Positions 8,661 to 19,232 of a stretch of 64,000 bases of DNA are shown here, one piece after another. Source of the stretch: Geobacter sp. (GTDB taxonomy: Bacteria; Desulfobacterota; Desulfuromonadia; Geobacterales; Pseudopelobacteraceae). The first letter of the stretch is position 1. Each line of letters starts with the position of its first letter. The translations under genes were made by a program, and so were the position numbers. A model generated the notes under the pieces. That model did no database searches, was not told the DNA's origin, and saw only the letters and a list, made by a program, of their open reading frames with translations. Location: contig VFJW01000037.1 in assembly GCA_009885845.1 (NCBI GenBank), positions 26,335 to 90,334 on the forward strand. Reading direction: 5' to 3'.

Positions 8661-8955
8661 CTCCTGCCTCCTGTTAATACAAGATCGCTGCAAATATAAC
8701 GCTGTTTAAAATAAATGCGTCCGGCCGTTTTGTCAATATGTAGATTGGCCGAATGGCGGTAATCAACCGATATGACGAAAGTGGCTGCAATCGAATAGCG
8801 TCCAAGATTTGAATCAGAAAATCATTTTATGTTGCTTTATTATTACCTTCATGCTAGGAAAAACTCTTTATTTATCAATGATGATTTTCGTATACATTAA
8901 TTCATAAGCTGTTTGTTATCAAGTAAACCATGCTCAGTATCCGAGGAGGAATTGA
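8661..8955. promoter_or_regulatory. Divergent promoter region of the DUF2339-like gene and imcH
   Basis: This 295-bp AT-rich spacer holds both promoters. GAGGAGGAATTGA directly precedes the imcH ATG. No operator-like inverted repeat stands out. Confidence 0.4.
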
Positions 8956-10491
8956 ATGGAACCCGTAAAAAAAATAAGTGCTGAAAAATACTACATGAAC
9001 ATCATCAGCTTACTGGGAATGCTCCTCTCTGCAATCTCAGGAATTGTCATAGTTCTGTTCCTCGCTTTGCAGGCGTTTAGAGGGTTTGAAAACCCGTACC
9101 TGGAAATAGTGACGTTTTTTGTTTTGCCTATGGGAGTATTATCCGGCGGCGTGCTAACCTACTTTGGTGCATGGCGCACCCGGAGCAAGCATCGCAGAAA
9201 CCCCAATGTTGATCTTCCTCCGCTCCCTCGTCTCGACTTCAATGATCCGGACAAACTGCGCCTTGCTGGCTTTTTTGCCCTGGTAACCGTTGTGTTTTTC
9301 GCTATTATCGGAGTTGCAACAATCAAGGGGTTCGAATTTTCCGAATCAACCGCGTTCTGCGGTGAAGTCTGTCATGTGCCTATGGAGCCGGAACACACCG
9401 CCTGGGAACAATCACCTCACGCACGCGTACGCTGCGTCGAGTGTCATGTCGGTTCAGGACTTGATTACTACGTCAAAGCCAAAATCAACGGAACCAGGCA
9501 GCTCTATTCCGTCCTGACTGGCACGTTCCCGACACCGATTCCAACCCCGGTTCACAACCTCCGCCCGGCACGAGGTACCTGCGAGCGCTGCCACTGGCCG
9601 GAAAAATTCATCTCGGCACGCCATAAATACATTTCTCATAACGCCCCCAACGAGACAAACACTCGTCGCGATATGCAGCTGCTGATCAAAATAGGCGGGA
9701 CTCCGGGGGCTCCAAACAGTTCCGGTATCCACTGGCACATCGGCAAGGAAGTTGCCTATATCGCCACGGACGAAAAACGGATGGAAATCCCCTATATTTC
9801 GGTCAAGAGAAATGACGGCAGTATCGATGAATTCGTCAACGTAGAAAAACCGGTATCAAAAGAGGAATTGGCGAAACATGAAAAACGTGTCATGGACTGT
9901 ATCGATTGTCACAACCGGCCGGCTCACTCATATAACCCCCCAAGCGATGAGCTGGATCACGCCTTTACTGCAGGTAAGCTTGACCCATCCCTGCCGTTTG
10001 TGAAGAAACTTGCCGTTGAACTGCTGGAGCAGCCGTACAAGAGCAAGGAGGAAGCAACTGCGGCGATTAACAAAGGAATTAACGAATATTATGCCAAAAA
10101 CTACCCCGCCCTGGTCAAAACCAAGGACGCATCGATCAAACAGGCGGTTGAAGAGATTCAGCGCATCTACGGCAGAAACTTTTTCCCCAAGATGAAAGTC
10201 GTCTGGAGCGCCTATCCGTCACATATGGGACACTTCTACTTCCCCGGATGTTTCCGCTGTCACGACGGAAAGCATAAGAATGCCGCCGGCAAGCTTATTT
10301 CCAAGGATTGCAACCTGTGCCACATTGTTCTCAGCCAGACACAGGAGAATATCCCCAAAGGCACCCAGGTAAAAGATTTCGTACACCCGGTTGATATTGG
10401 CAACGAACTGACGAAAATGAACTGCAGTGATTGCCACGCCCCTGGCGGCCATGATGTTACCGGCGGAGAAGACGCGAAAAAGAAACACTAA
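8956..10491 (+). CDS. imcH: ImcH: NapC/NirT-type heptahaem inner-membrane cytochrome
   Basis: The 511-aa protein has three predicted helices (about residues 16-42, 50-72, 103-122) followed by a periplasmic domain with seven haem sites: one CX3CH (CGEVCH, residues 135-140) and six CxxCH (CVECH, CERCH, CIDCH, CFRCH, CNLCH, CSDCH). Size, topology and count match ImcH of Geobacter sulfurreducens, the quinol oxidase required for electron acceptors of high redox potential. The first sites, CGEVCH and CVECHVGSG, carry the NapC/NirT-like signature. A strong GAGGAGG site precedes the ATG. A 23-bp perfect hairpin follows the stop. Finding it 2.2 kb from cbcL is unusual as far as I know. Confidence 0.9.
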   Translation: MEPVKKISAEKYYMNIISLLGMLLSAISGIVIVLFLALQAFRGFENPYLEIVTFFVLPMGVLSGGVLTYFGAWRTRSKHRRNPNVDLPPLPRLDFNDPDKLRLAGFFALVTVVFFAIIGVATIKGFEFSESTAFCGEVCHVPMEPEHTAWEQSPHARVRCVECHVGSGLDYYVKAKINGTRQLYSVLTGTFPTPIPTPVHNLRPARGTCERCHWPEKFISARHKYISHNAPNETNTRRDMQLLIKIGGTPGAPNSSGIHWHIGKEVAYIATDEKRMEIPYISVKRNDGSIDEFVNVEKPVSKEELAKHEKRVMDCIDCHNRPAHSYNPPSDELDHAFTAGKLDPSLPFVKKLAVELLEQPYKSKEEATAAINKGINEYYAKNYPALVKTKDASIKQAVEEIQRIYGRNFFPKMKVVWSAYPSHMGHFYFPGCFRCHDGKHKNAAGKLISKDCNLCHIVLSQTQENIPKGTQVKDFVHPVDIGNELTKMNCSDCHAPGGHDVTGGEDAKKKH

Positions 10492-10511
10492 TCTGCAGAC
10501 ACTGCTTCAAT

Positions 10512-10561
10512 CCAGTAACAGAAGGGCCCGATCAACTCTGATCGGGCCCTTCTGTTACTGG
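10512..10561. terminator. Perfect 23-bp hairpin, bidirectional terminator
   Basis: Arms 10512-10534 and 10539-10561 are exactly complementary with a 4-nt loop (ACTC); the core is AAGGGCCCGATCA. It separates imcH from the convergent trxB operon and should stop transcription from both sides, although the flanking T-runs are short. Confidence 0.8.
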
Positions 10562-10580
10562 GATACAAACCATTAAATAT

Positions 10581-10760
10581 CTATAACTCCTCATAACCAT
10601 CATCCGGAGTAAGGTCGTCTTCAGGTTCCTCTGCCGTTCCATCGGATTCAACTGCCTCTTCCTTCAGATGGCGAATGAACTCGACATTCTCACGGATGGT
10701 GTGCCGTACATCTGCAAGAAGTTTTTCCAATTCATCAGACTCTTTTTCGCCAACAGTCAT
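10581..10760 (-). CDS. Small acidic protein downstream of trxB, unknown function
   Basis: The 59-codon frame starts with ATG at 10760, two bases after the trxB stop, with a GAAGGG ribosome site inside the end of trxB. The product is strongly acidic, with a helical N-terminal half (DELEKLLADVRHTIREN) and an Asp/Glu-rich tail ending DDGYEEL. Tight coupling to trxB and an uninterrupted frame support translation. I do not recognise the family; no catalytic or metal motif is visible. Confidence 0.65.
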   Translation of the reverse strand: MTVGEKESDELEKLLADVRHTIRENVEFIRHLKEEAVESDGTAEEPEDDLTPDDGYEEL

Positions 10761-10762
10761 GG

Positions 10763-13041
<2,279 letters not shown>

Positions 13042-13059
13042 TCTTCTCAAGGAGCAGGA

Positions 13060-14046
13060 ATGCAGAAGCACAATGTTGTCATCGGAATAGATATCGGCGG
13101 TACGACCACTTCGTTCGGATTTGTTGATCGCAGCGGTGCGCTGTTGTGCGAAGAAACCCTGGCCACACAGGGAACCCAGCCGGCATACACTCTGGTTTCC
13201 CGCCTGCATGACTCCATCGGGAAGCTCCGTTTGACTCTCCCGCCGGCAGCGAGTATTGCGGGAATCGGCATTGGAGCTCCCAATGCCAACTACCTTCGGG
13301 GAACGGTCGAACATCCAGTCAACCTCAACTGGGGAGCATCGGTCAATCTGGCAGAACTGTTTCGGCAACAGTTTAATCTGCCGGTCGCTGTCACCAATGA
13401 CGCCAATGCAGCGGCAATTGGAGAAATGCTGTTCGGCGGCGCACGAGGAATGAAACATGTCATCGTCATCACTCTGGGAACCGGTCTGGGGAGCGGAATC
13501 ATTGCCAATGGCGAGTTGCTGTACGGTGCCGATGGTTTCGCCGGAGAGCTCGGCCATACGACTGTTGATCCTGAAGGGCGGCGCTGTGCCTGCGGAAAAC
13601 GGGGATGCCTGGAAACCTATGTGTCTGCCACCGGCCTCTGCCGGACACTGACCGAACTTCTGGAACTGAGCCCCGACCCCAGTCTTCTGCGAGAATCTGC
13701 TATCAGTCGTCTGACTTCAAAACAGATCTATGAAGCAGCCTGTCTTGGTGATACCTATGCCCTTGCTGCGTTTGATGCAACGGCCCGGACACTCGGCATG
13801 AAGCTGGCCGATGCCGTAGCGCATACGAACCCTGAAGCTATTTTTCTTTCCGGAGGAGTTGCCGCGGCGGGGGATCTGCTGATAATACCGACCAGGCGAT
13901 ATATGGAGGAGTTTTTGTTTACCCCGTACAAAGGGAAGGTCCAGTTGCTCCGGTCAGAGCTTCCTGAGGGGAGCGGTGCGATTCTCGGGGCGGCAGCGCT
14001 GGCCTGGAACGAAGTTGATACGAAAACAAATGCTACACACCCCTGA
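13060..14046 (+). CDS. ROK-family sugar kinase (glucokinase-like)
   Basis: The 328-aa cytoplasmic kinase has the ATP-binding GIDIGGTTTSFG motif at its N-terminus, the substrate motif TNDANAAAIGE, and the ROK zinc signature GHTTVDPEGRRCACGKRGCLETY (written in parts: GHT, then CACGKRGCLE). The likely role is ATP-dependent phosphorylation of glucose or a related hexose; ROK sequences alone do not fix the sugar. Its 3' end overlaps the convergent molybdopterin oxidoreductase gene by 14 bp. Confidence 0.88.
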   Translation: MQKHNVVIGIDIGGTTTSFGFVDRSGALLCEETLATQGTQPAYTLVSRLHDSIGKLRLTLPPAASIAGIGIGAPNANYLRGTVEHPVNLNWGASVNLAELFRQQFNLPVAVTNDANAAAIGEMLFGGARGMKHVIVITLGTGLGSGIIANGELLYGADGFAGELGHTTVDPEGRRCACGKRGCLETYVSATGLCRTLTELLELSPDPSLLRESAISRLTSKQIYEAACLGDTYALAAFDATARTLGMKLADAVAHTNPEAIFLSGGVAAAGDLLIIPTRRYMEEFLFTPYKGKVQLLRSELPEGSGAILGAAALAWNEVDTKTNATHP

Positions 14047-16045
14047 CTTCAACCGTTACATCATATAAGGTACTTCCCCGTCCGCCATCGGTAAGTCGTT
14101 GTGATGTCAGGGCATTGACCCCTCGATCTCCAGGGATGAATTCTCGCCACCAGACCCCTTCAGTAACGACAGTTCCGGGAGGAATCCGCTCCGAAATCAG
14201 CAGTGTAAAACGAACTTCTCCCCGGTCATTACCTGCAATCACGGTCTGCCCGTCGGTCAGGCCGCGTTTCCCGGCATCAACCCGATTCATCAGCAGTTCC
14301 ATGCAGTGCTGCTTCAGACGCAAATCATCCTGCTCGTAAAAACTTGAATTGAGGGCGAACGGCGTGACCGCCGGTTGCAGACGTAATGGATATCCGTCCC
14401 GCTCTGAATGAGTCGGGAGCGGGCATGGCAGCGGCTCAACCTCCCGCACATTCAGAATTTCAATTTTCCCCGAAACCGTCGACCATTCTTTTTTCAGTTC
14501 TGTTGGCGGAGTCAGCAGTACTGGATCCCCCTGCCGCAGACGCTCCGTGCCGGCGGCGCTCCGCCAGGGGTTTTCCGCAACCAGCAGCAACTCTATCAAT
14601 TCATCTGCAGACAAACGGAAAAAAGATTCCTCCCATCCCATTCCCGCCGCCAGCAGGCTGAAAACCTCCCAGTTGCTTTTGGCTCCACCAACCGGAGCGA
14701 TGGCAGCACCGCAGCGCTGGGCATGGTAGCTGCCGTAACAGCGGTACAGATCCGGATGTTCCAGCGAAGAGGTGGCAGGCAGTACGATATCTGCATATCG
14801 GGCGGTATCGGTCAGGAAGCGTTCATGGACTACCGTGAACAGTTCCGTCCGCTCCAACCCCCGGATGACGGCATTCTGATCCGGAGCGATAACCGCCGGG
14901 TTGGAGTGGTACACATACAGCGACATAACCGGTGGATCGGCCAGTTCGGTCAGTGCAGCTCCCAGCTGATTCATACTGACCAGTCGCGGCACACGCTCCA
15001 TGAAATCCTCCCGGGTTACACTCTGAAGAGGGAACGCTCCTCCGGTCGATGTGCCGAGGAAAATGCCGCCGCCCGGTTTTGACCAGGCGCCGACAGTGGC
15101 GGGGAGACAGCTGATTGTCCGTACCGTCATGGCGCCGTTGCCGTAGCGGGTCAGGCCGCTCCCTAAACGGATGAAAGGAGCTTTTGCCCCGGCATACTCC
15201 CGCGCCATCCGCTCGATGACTTCGGAGGGTAGACCGCAGAGGACAGACATCTGCGCAGGAGAACAGTCCGGCAGAATCCGCGCGGTCAACTCCTCAAAGC
15301 CAAGAACATTGGCGGAGATGAACTCCCGGTCCAGCAGCCCCTCACGTGCAATAACATGCAGCAGGGCCAACGCCAGAGCGCCATCTCCGCCGGGGCGAAC
15401 CAGAAACGTTTCATCGGCAGCCTCGCAGGTCGGGGTACGGTACGTGTCTATTGCCCATACCCGTGCCCCGTTTCGCCGGGCCGACTGGGCATCCCGCATG
15501 GCATGGATACTGGTGGCAGCGGCATTGATCCCCCAGAGTATGACCAGGTCGCTCACTTCAACTTCGGCAGGTTCCATGGCGGGCGTATCCCCCATAAGCG
15601 CCTTCCAGCCGGCATCCTTGGCCGGCGAACAGATTGTCCGCTCCAGACGCGATGCGCCCAGTTTGTTGAAAAAGGCGTGGCCGGCATTGCGCTGCACCAG
15701 CCCCATAGTTCCGGCGTATGAATAAGGGAGTATGGCTTCTGCTCCGTGGCTGGCGATGGTCTCCTGCCAGCGGGTGCAGATAGCTGAAATCGCTTTATCC
15801 CAGGAGATCGGTTCAAATTCTCCCGCCCCCTTCTTCCCGACCCGCCTGAGTGGTGTTGTCAACCGCCGGGGAGAGTGAACGGTCTGCTCATAATGATTCA
15901 TCTTGGGACAGAGCAGGCCACGAGTGATCGGATGATCCGGATCGCCGCAGACATGAACGGCACGGCCGTTTTCGACGGTAACCAGCAGGCCGCAGGCATC
16001 GGGGCAGTCGTAGGGGCAGACGGAACGGACGGTGGTTTTAGTCAT
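14033..16045 (-). CDS. Cytoplasmic molybdopterin oxidoreductase with N-terminal [4Fe-4S] site
   Basis: The 670-aa protein opens with an Fe-S motif CPYDCPDAC plus LLCPKM (Cys 10, 14, 18 and 46), then the molybdopterin oxidoreductase fold and a C-terminal molydopterin dinucleotide-binding domain (from about residue 550, GQTVIAGNDRGEVRF). There is no Tat or Sec signal, so it should act in the cytoplasm. TICSPAKDAGW may hold the molybdenum-ligating cysteine. No Fe-S or membrane partner subunit is adjacent, so its electron partner and substrate are unknown. It belongs to the DMSO-reductase superfamily branch common as a single orphan gene. The final 14 bp overlap the convergent kinase gene. Confidence 0.85.
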   Translation of the reverse strand: MTKTTVRSVCPYDCPDACGLLVTVENGRAVHVCGDPDHPITRGLLCPKMNHYEQTVHSPRRLTTPLRRVGKKGAGEFEPISWDKAISAICTRWQETIASHGAEAILPYSYAGTMGLVQRNAGHAFFNKLGASRLERTICSPAKDAGWKALMGDTPAMEPAEVEVSDLVILWGINAAATSIHAMRDAQSARRNGARVWAIDTYRTPTCEAADETFLVRPGGDGALALALLHVIAREGLLDREFISANVLGFEELTARILPDCSPAQMSVLCGLPSEVIERMAREYAGAKAPFIRLGSGLTRYGNGAMTVRTISCLPATVGAWSKPGGGIFLGTSTGGAFPLQSVTREDFMERVPRLVSMNQLGAALTELADPPVMSLYVYHSNPAVIAPDQNAVIRGLERTELFTVVHERFLTDTARYADIVLPATSSLEHPDLYRCYGSYHAQRCGAAIAPVGGAKSNWEVFSLLAAGMGWEESFFRLSADELIELLLVAENPWRSAAGTERLRQGDPVLLTPPTELKKEWSTVSGKIEILNVREVEPLPCPLPTHSERDGYPLRLQPAVTPFALNSSFYEQDDLRLKQHCMELLMNRVDAGKRGLTDGQTVIAGNDRGEVRFTLLISERIPPGTVVTEGVWWREFIPGDRGVNALTSQRLTDGGRGSTLYDVTVEVRGV

Positions 16046-16064
16046 ATTTCATCCTCTCGGGGCC

Positions 16065-16221
16065 TCATGTAGTGTAATTGACGCACCGGTGCACCAGGTC
16101 CAGCACCGCCAGCAGCAGGAGCGGCTTGTGCGGCGTTTTTTTTGGTGACCTCGGCCCAGGTCGCGCCGGGGGCGTGGTTGAGGGAGGCAAAGTGTTTGAT
16201 GGCGGTAGTTAGAGAGATCAT
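16065..16221 (-). pseudogene. N-terminal remnant of an HNH restriction-endonuclease-like gene, frameshifted
   Basis: Read leftward from the ATG at 16221 the frame gives MISLTTAIKHFASLNH and continues to a lysine run encoded by eight A (T 16136-16143 on the + strand). Removing one base there continues as TPHKPLLLLAVLDLVHRC and stops at 16065. The phrase (A/T)PHKPLLLLAVLDL is a hallmark of the N-terminus of HNH endonucleases of the type IV, phosphorothioate-sensing kind. Only about 50 residues survive; the catalytic HNH part is absent. Confidence 0.55.
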
Positions 16222-16294
16222 GGCCTTGACATTATTGTGACTCAGTATGGAGTTGAGACACGACCCCTATGTGCCCATCCCTATGTTGCTCCCC

Positions 16295-17458
16295 TTATCG
16301 CGGCAGAAATTGAGGGAAACTGTCCGGCTTGAGATCCAGCAGGAACTCCTCACACGGGAGGCACAAAATATCATCTATCAATAAACGCTCATTACCGCGA
16401 TACAACAACCAGCGACAGCTCTCCGGAAAGTCCTCAGCGAATTTTTTCAAACCGCGCAGGTCCTCCGGTCTCACCCTGACGGAGTTCTTGACTTCCAGCG
16501 CATGAAAACCGTTTTCGCCGTACACCACGAAATCAATTTCCACCTTCGACCGCGTCTGCCAGTAATGCAGACGATGATTGCCTCCGGAATAATCGCACCA
16601 TGCCCGGAGATGCTGGGCGACAAGACCTTCCAGGGCAGCACCTTCGATCTCTGCGGGCGCATCCAGTAGTCCTGCAGGGCGATTGGCACGAAAGACTCCG
16701 GCATCAAAAAAGTAGAATTTGGGATGCACCGCCAGTTCGCGCTGTGCCCGCCTGGTGAATACCGGCACGCGGAATGCCAGCAGCAGATCCTCCAGAATCT
16801 CCAGAAAACCTTCCACGGTTTTGCGGTTTACATGGCACTCACGGGCCACGTTCGCCAGATTGAGCACGGCGCCATGGGAAAAGCTGATGGCTTCAAGGAA
16901 GCGGGAAAAGCTGCCGACAGAGCGCACCATCCCTTCCATCTGCACCTCCTCACGCAAATAGAGGCCATTATAGGCGCGCAGGATTTCCTTCGGGTCCTTT
17001 GCCGCCAGCACAACCGGCAGCATCCCGAGGCGCAGGGCTTTGTCAAGCTGAAAACCGGACCCGAGTTCGGCTGCCATAAACGGATGAAGCGATTTCTGTG
17101 CGGCGCGCCCTCCAAGAAGATTCACCCCGGCTCGCCGCAATTTACGGGCGCTTGAACCGGTAAAAATGAACTGCACGTTTCGCTTCTCTTCGATCAGAAG
17201 ATGGGCAACTTCCAGCAGGTCGGGAAGTTTCTGGACTTCGTCAACAACAACCTGTCTGGTATCGGGTCTGGCGGCAAGCAGTTCACGCAGCCGTTCAGGG
17301 CGTGCAGACATCGACCGCACGGTCTCGGGATCCAGCAGGTCAATCCGGAGGGCATCAGGAAAGAGCCTTTGCGTCAGCCAGGTTTTGCCAGTGCCGCGAG
17401 GACCGAGGAGAAAAAAGTGATCAGCTGGAGGCGTGAAATATCGTGGCGTTGATTCCAT
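16295..17458 (-). CDS. AAA_14 / DUF4143 family ATPase
   Basis: The 387-aa product starts at the ATG at 17458; in-frame alternatives lie at 17470 (ATG) and 17497 (TTG), and none has a clear ribosome site. The Walker A motif is LLGPRGTGKT near residue 20, and Walker B is VVVDEVQKLPDL. The sensor phrase IFTGSSARKLRR and the C-terminal DUF4143 region (YFFDAGVFRAN...) with a nuclease-like tail (EIDFVVYGENGFHALEVKNS) are visible. The E-I-D-F...E-V-K pattern is that of PD-(D/E)xK-type folds. Function of the family is unclear. A perfect palindrome lies over the start (see 17450-17480). It sits in a small accessory island next to HipBA. Confidence 0.85.
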   Translation of the reverse strand: MESTPRYFTPPADHFFLLGPRGTGKTWLTQRLFPDALRIDLLDPETVRSMSARPERLRELLAARPDTRQVVVDEVQKLPDLLEVAHLLIEEKRNVQFIFTGSSARKLRRAGVNLLGGRAAQKSLHPFMAAELGSGFQLDKALRLGMLPVVLAAKDPKEILRAYNGLYLREEVQMEGMVRSVGSFSRFLEAISFSHGAVLNLANVARECHVNRKTVEGFLEILEDLLLAFRVPVFTRRAQRELAVHPKFYFFDAGVFRANRPAGLLDAPAEIEGAALEGLVAQHLRAWCDYSGGNHRLHYWQTRSKVEIDFVVYGENGFHALEVKNSVRVRPEDLRGLKKFAEDFPESCRWLLYRGNERLLIDDILCLPCEEFLLDLKPDSFPQFLPR

Positions 17459-17480
17459 AATGTGTCGCATTATGGAATCA
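17450..17480. promoter_or_regulatory. Perfect inverted repeat covering the ATPase start codon
   Basis: TGATTCCATAATG (17450-17462) and CATTATGGAATCA (17468-17480) are exactly complementary with a 5-nt spacer. Two candidate ATG codons lie inside the arms. The site could be an operator or an RNA hairpin hiding the start, consistent with autoregulation. Confidence 0.6.
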
Positions 17481-17562
17481 GTGAGAGTATTTTGCAAGAA
17501 TTAAATGTCTGCTGAGCTGTAGTTTATGATTGCCGGGGTGATCGATGCAAGTGCGAATGTCA

Positions 17563-17621
17563 AAAAGTCAAGCCTGACCCCAAAGCCCTTCCAAAAGTCA
17601 AGCCCTTCCCAAAGCCCTTCC
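17563..17621. repeat. Imperfect tandem duplication of a 29-30-nt unit
   Basis: Two adjacent units (17563-17592 and 17593-17621) share AAAAGTCAAGCC at the start and CAAAGCCCTTCC at the end. The first contains GTCAAGCCTGACCCC, a phrase I associate with REP-like intergenic repeats near RAYT transposases. No transposase is present. Confidence 0.55.
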
Positions 17622-17644
17622 TGCCATTATCTTTAATAATTACC

Positions 17645-18928
17645 CTACAGCAGGGAGTGATGTTCAAGAATCCTCTTTGTCTCGACCGGACTCACTCCGG
17701 CCTGCTCTGCAAAATCAGGCCAGGCGGCAACCGCCTCCCGAACGTGCTGTATGACTTTCTGGGCTGTGCCGATACCGAACCGGTTTGCAACCGCCAGCAG
17801 ATCGTCCTGCGTAATTCCTGAAAACTTTCCATTCACAGACATCAAATGTTGCCAGGTCCATTCTCCATCTGGATTATAGGCATAGGTCACATCATAGGCC
17901 GGTGCCAGCTCCCAGCGCCCACCCTCTTGCAGAATGAAAGAAATATTCTTGGTGTGGTCATCACAATTGGCCGCCATGACGTTGAAAGCCATGCGCCGGA
18001 ACGCCTCCTCAAGTGCGGAATAATCCAGCCCCAGACGGATAACGGTCTGCAGAAGCTGGCTATAATCATGGCTGGCCTTCTGCTTATAGTCCAGGTGGGC
18101 CATGGCGCAGAGCGACTGCAGGTGGTGCTTGCGGTTTTCCTGCCGATCAAAGCGCAACGTCATGAAGTGTGCCCGACCATTCTCTTCCAGCAGGCGGCAG
18201 GGTGACATGGCAATGCCTGCGGCGCAGGCCATCAGGTAGTAGGCATACTCGATGCGGCCATAATCCTGCGTGCCGCCCAACTCCAGATCAGCGCCCATGC
18301 CGTCGAACTTGAGCAGCCAGTGCTCGAATCCGGGCTCAACACCGAATTGCCCCGGCCGGATTTCGTCAGTGGCTGGATTCCAGGCAATGGCCGCCTTGGC
18401 CCGTGCCCCCCCCGCCGAGGTGCCAACCTGGATGATCTGCGCAAGTGCTGCCTTGGCAAGGTGGTCCGAACCCAGTTCGCCATGAACAGCCTGACGGGCA
18501 CTCTCGACCAGGCGGGAAAGCTTGATGGCCGTTCTGCTGGCAATGGCAGGCGTCCGGGCCGGCTTGAATTCCAGCGCTCCCATGCCGCGCTTCCCCATAT
18601 AGGCCAGACGATCAAGCGGCGTCACCTGTTTCTTGTCGATACCCTTCCCCGCCATCCAGGCATCAATCAGGGCATTGCCGAAATCGTCCGGCAGGGCGTC
18701 CGCCAGCATTGCCGGCAAACGTTTGAAACTCAACTCAGGAAGATCGACAAAGACGAACGGTTCGCGGGCTTCGCCCAGCGGCATGGTAAGCGGGGCCAGC
18801 TCGATGCCCGACTTGACAAATTTGCTGTCATACTCGAAGGCGTAGTACCCCAGGTTCGGCGCCAGCGCCACCGCGCCGACGGTCTTGCCCCAGATGCGCA
18901 CCTCGATGGCCTGAACCGGTTTATACAT
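17645..18928 (-). CDS. hipA: HipA-family serine/threonine kinase toxin
   Basis: The 427-aa protein carries the HipA N-terminal subdomain (residues 1-100, MYKPVQAIEVRIWGKTVG) and the kinase core. The glycine loop is GTSAGGARAKA and the catalytic motif is NCDDHTKNISF, with the metal-binding aspartate later in DVTYAYNP. HipA kinases phosphorylate targets such as aminoacyl-tRNA synthetases and arrest growth. The ATG at 18928 overlaps the last codons of the upstream antitoxin gene by 8 bp, so translation is coupled; a GTG start at 18955 is possible but less supported. This is a toxin-antitoxin pair with the XRE protein at 18921-19232. Confidence 0.88.
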   Translation of the reverse strand: MYKPVQAIEVRIWGKTVGAVALAPNLGYYAFEYDSKFVKSGIELAPLTMPLGEAREPFVFVDLPELSFKRLPAMLADALPDDFGNALIDAWMAGKGIDKKQVTPLDRLAYMGKRGMGALEFKPARTPAIASRTAIKLSRLVESARQAVHGELGSDHLAKAALAQIIQVGTSAGGARAKAAIAWNPATDEIRPGQFGVEPGFEHWLLKFDGMGADLELGGTQDYGRIEYAYYLMACAAGIAMSPCRLLEENGRAHFMTLRFDRQENRKHHLQSLCAMAHLDYKQKASHDYSQLLQTVIRLGLDYSALEEAFRRMAFNVMAANCDDHTKNISFILQEGGRWELAPAYDVTYAYNPDGEWTWQHLMSVNGKFSGITQDDLLAVANRFGIGTAQKVIQHVREAVAAWPDFAEQAGVSPVETKRILEHHSLL

Positions 18929-19232
18929 GGGGAGTCTCTTTGCTTTTGGAAGCACGTTGTCGCGGCTGTTTGGCTTTCAGCATCTGCATCGGGCTGATGC
19001 CTACTATCGGTGCCAGGGTCTTAAGCCAGCCTGCCCGCCCCAGGGAGCGCAGAACCTTCACCAGAGAAGTCAATGTTGCCCCTCTGCCGTTTTCAAGATT
19101 TTTCACGGCATTGAGCGCAACACCGGCCTGCTCGGCAAGCTGGCGCTGGTCGATGTTCCGGCGCAGACGCAGATCGCGCAGTTGCTGGCCGAACTCAATT
19201 TCCATCTCTTCCGGCGTTTTTGAACTTTGCAT
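18921..19232 (-). CDS. hipB: HipB-like XRE-family antitoxin
   Basis: The 103-aa protein has a helix-turn-helix of the XRE type at about residues 14-65 (QLRDLRLRRNIDQRQLAEQAG followed by NAVKNLENGRG; listed here in two parts) and a basic C-terminal tail. It should bind and neutralise the HipA kinase and repress the operon. Its stop overlaps the hipA start. Upstream, TAGACT-N6-AGTCCA (19275-19292) is an imperfect inverted repeat that could be the operator; the classical HipB box TATCC-N8-GGATA is absent. Confidence 0.85.
   Translation of the reverse strand: MQSSKTPEEMEIEFGQQLRDLRLRRNIDQRQLAEQAGVALNAVKNLENGRGATLTSLVKVLRSLGRAGWLKTLAPIVGISPMQMLKAKQPRQRASKSKETPHV

Noticed and set aside
14408..15082. 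224-codon rightward frame opposite the molybdopterin oxidoreductase
   Set aside because: It is antisense to a gene with clear catalytic motifs and has no protein-like pattern.
18320..18997. 225-codon rightward frame opposite hipA
   Set aside because: Antisense shadow; hipA has intact kinase motifs and coupling with hipB.
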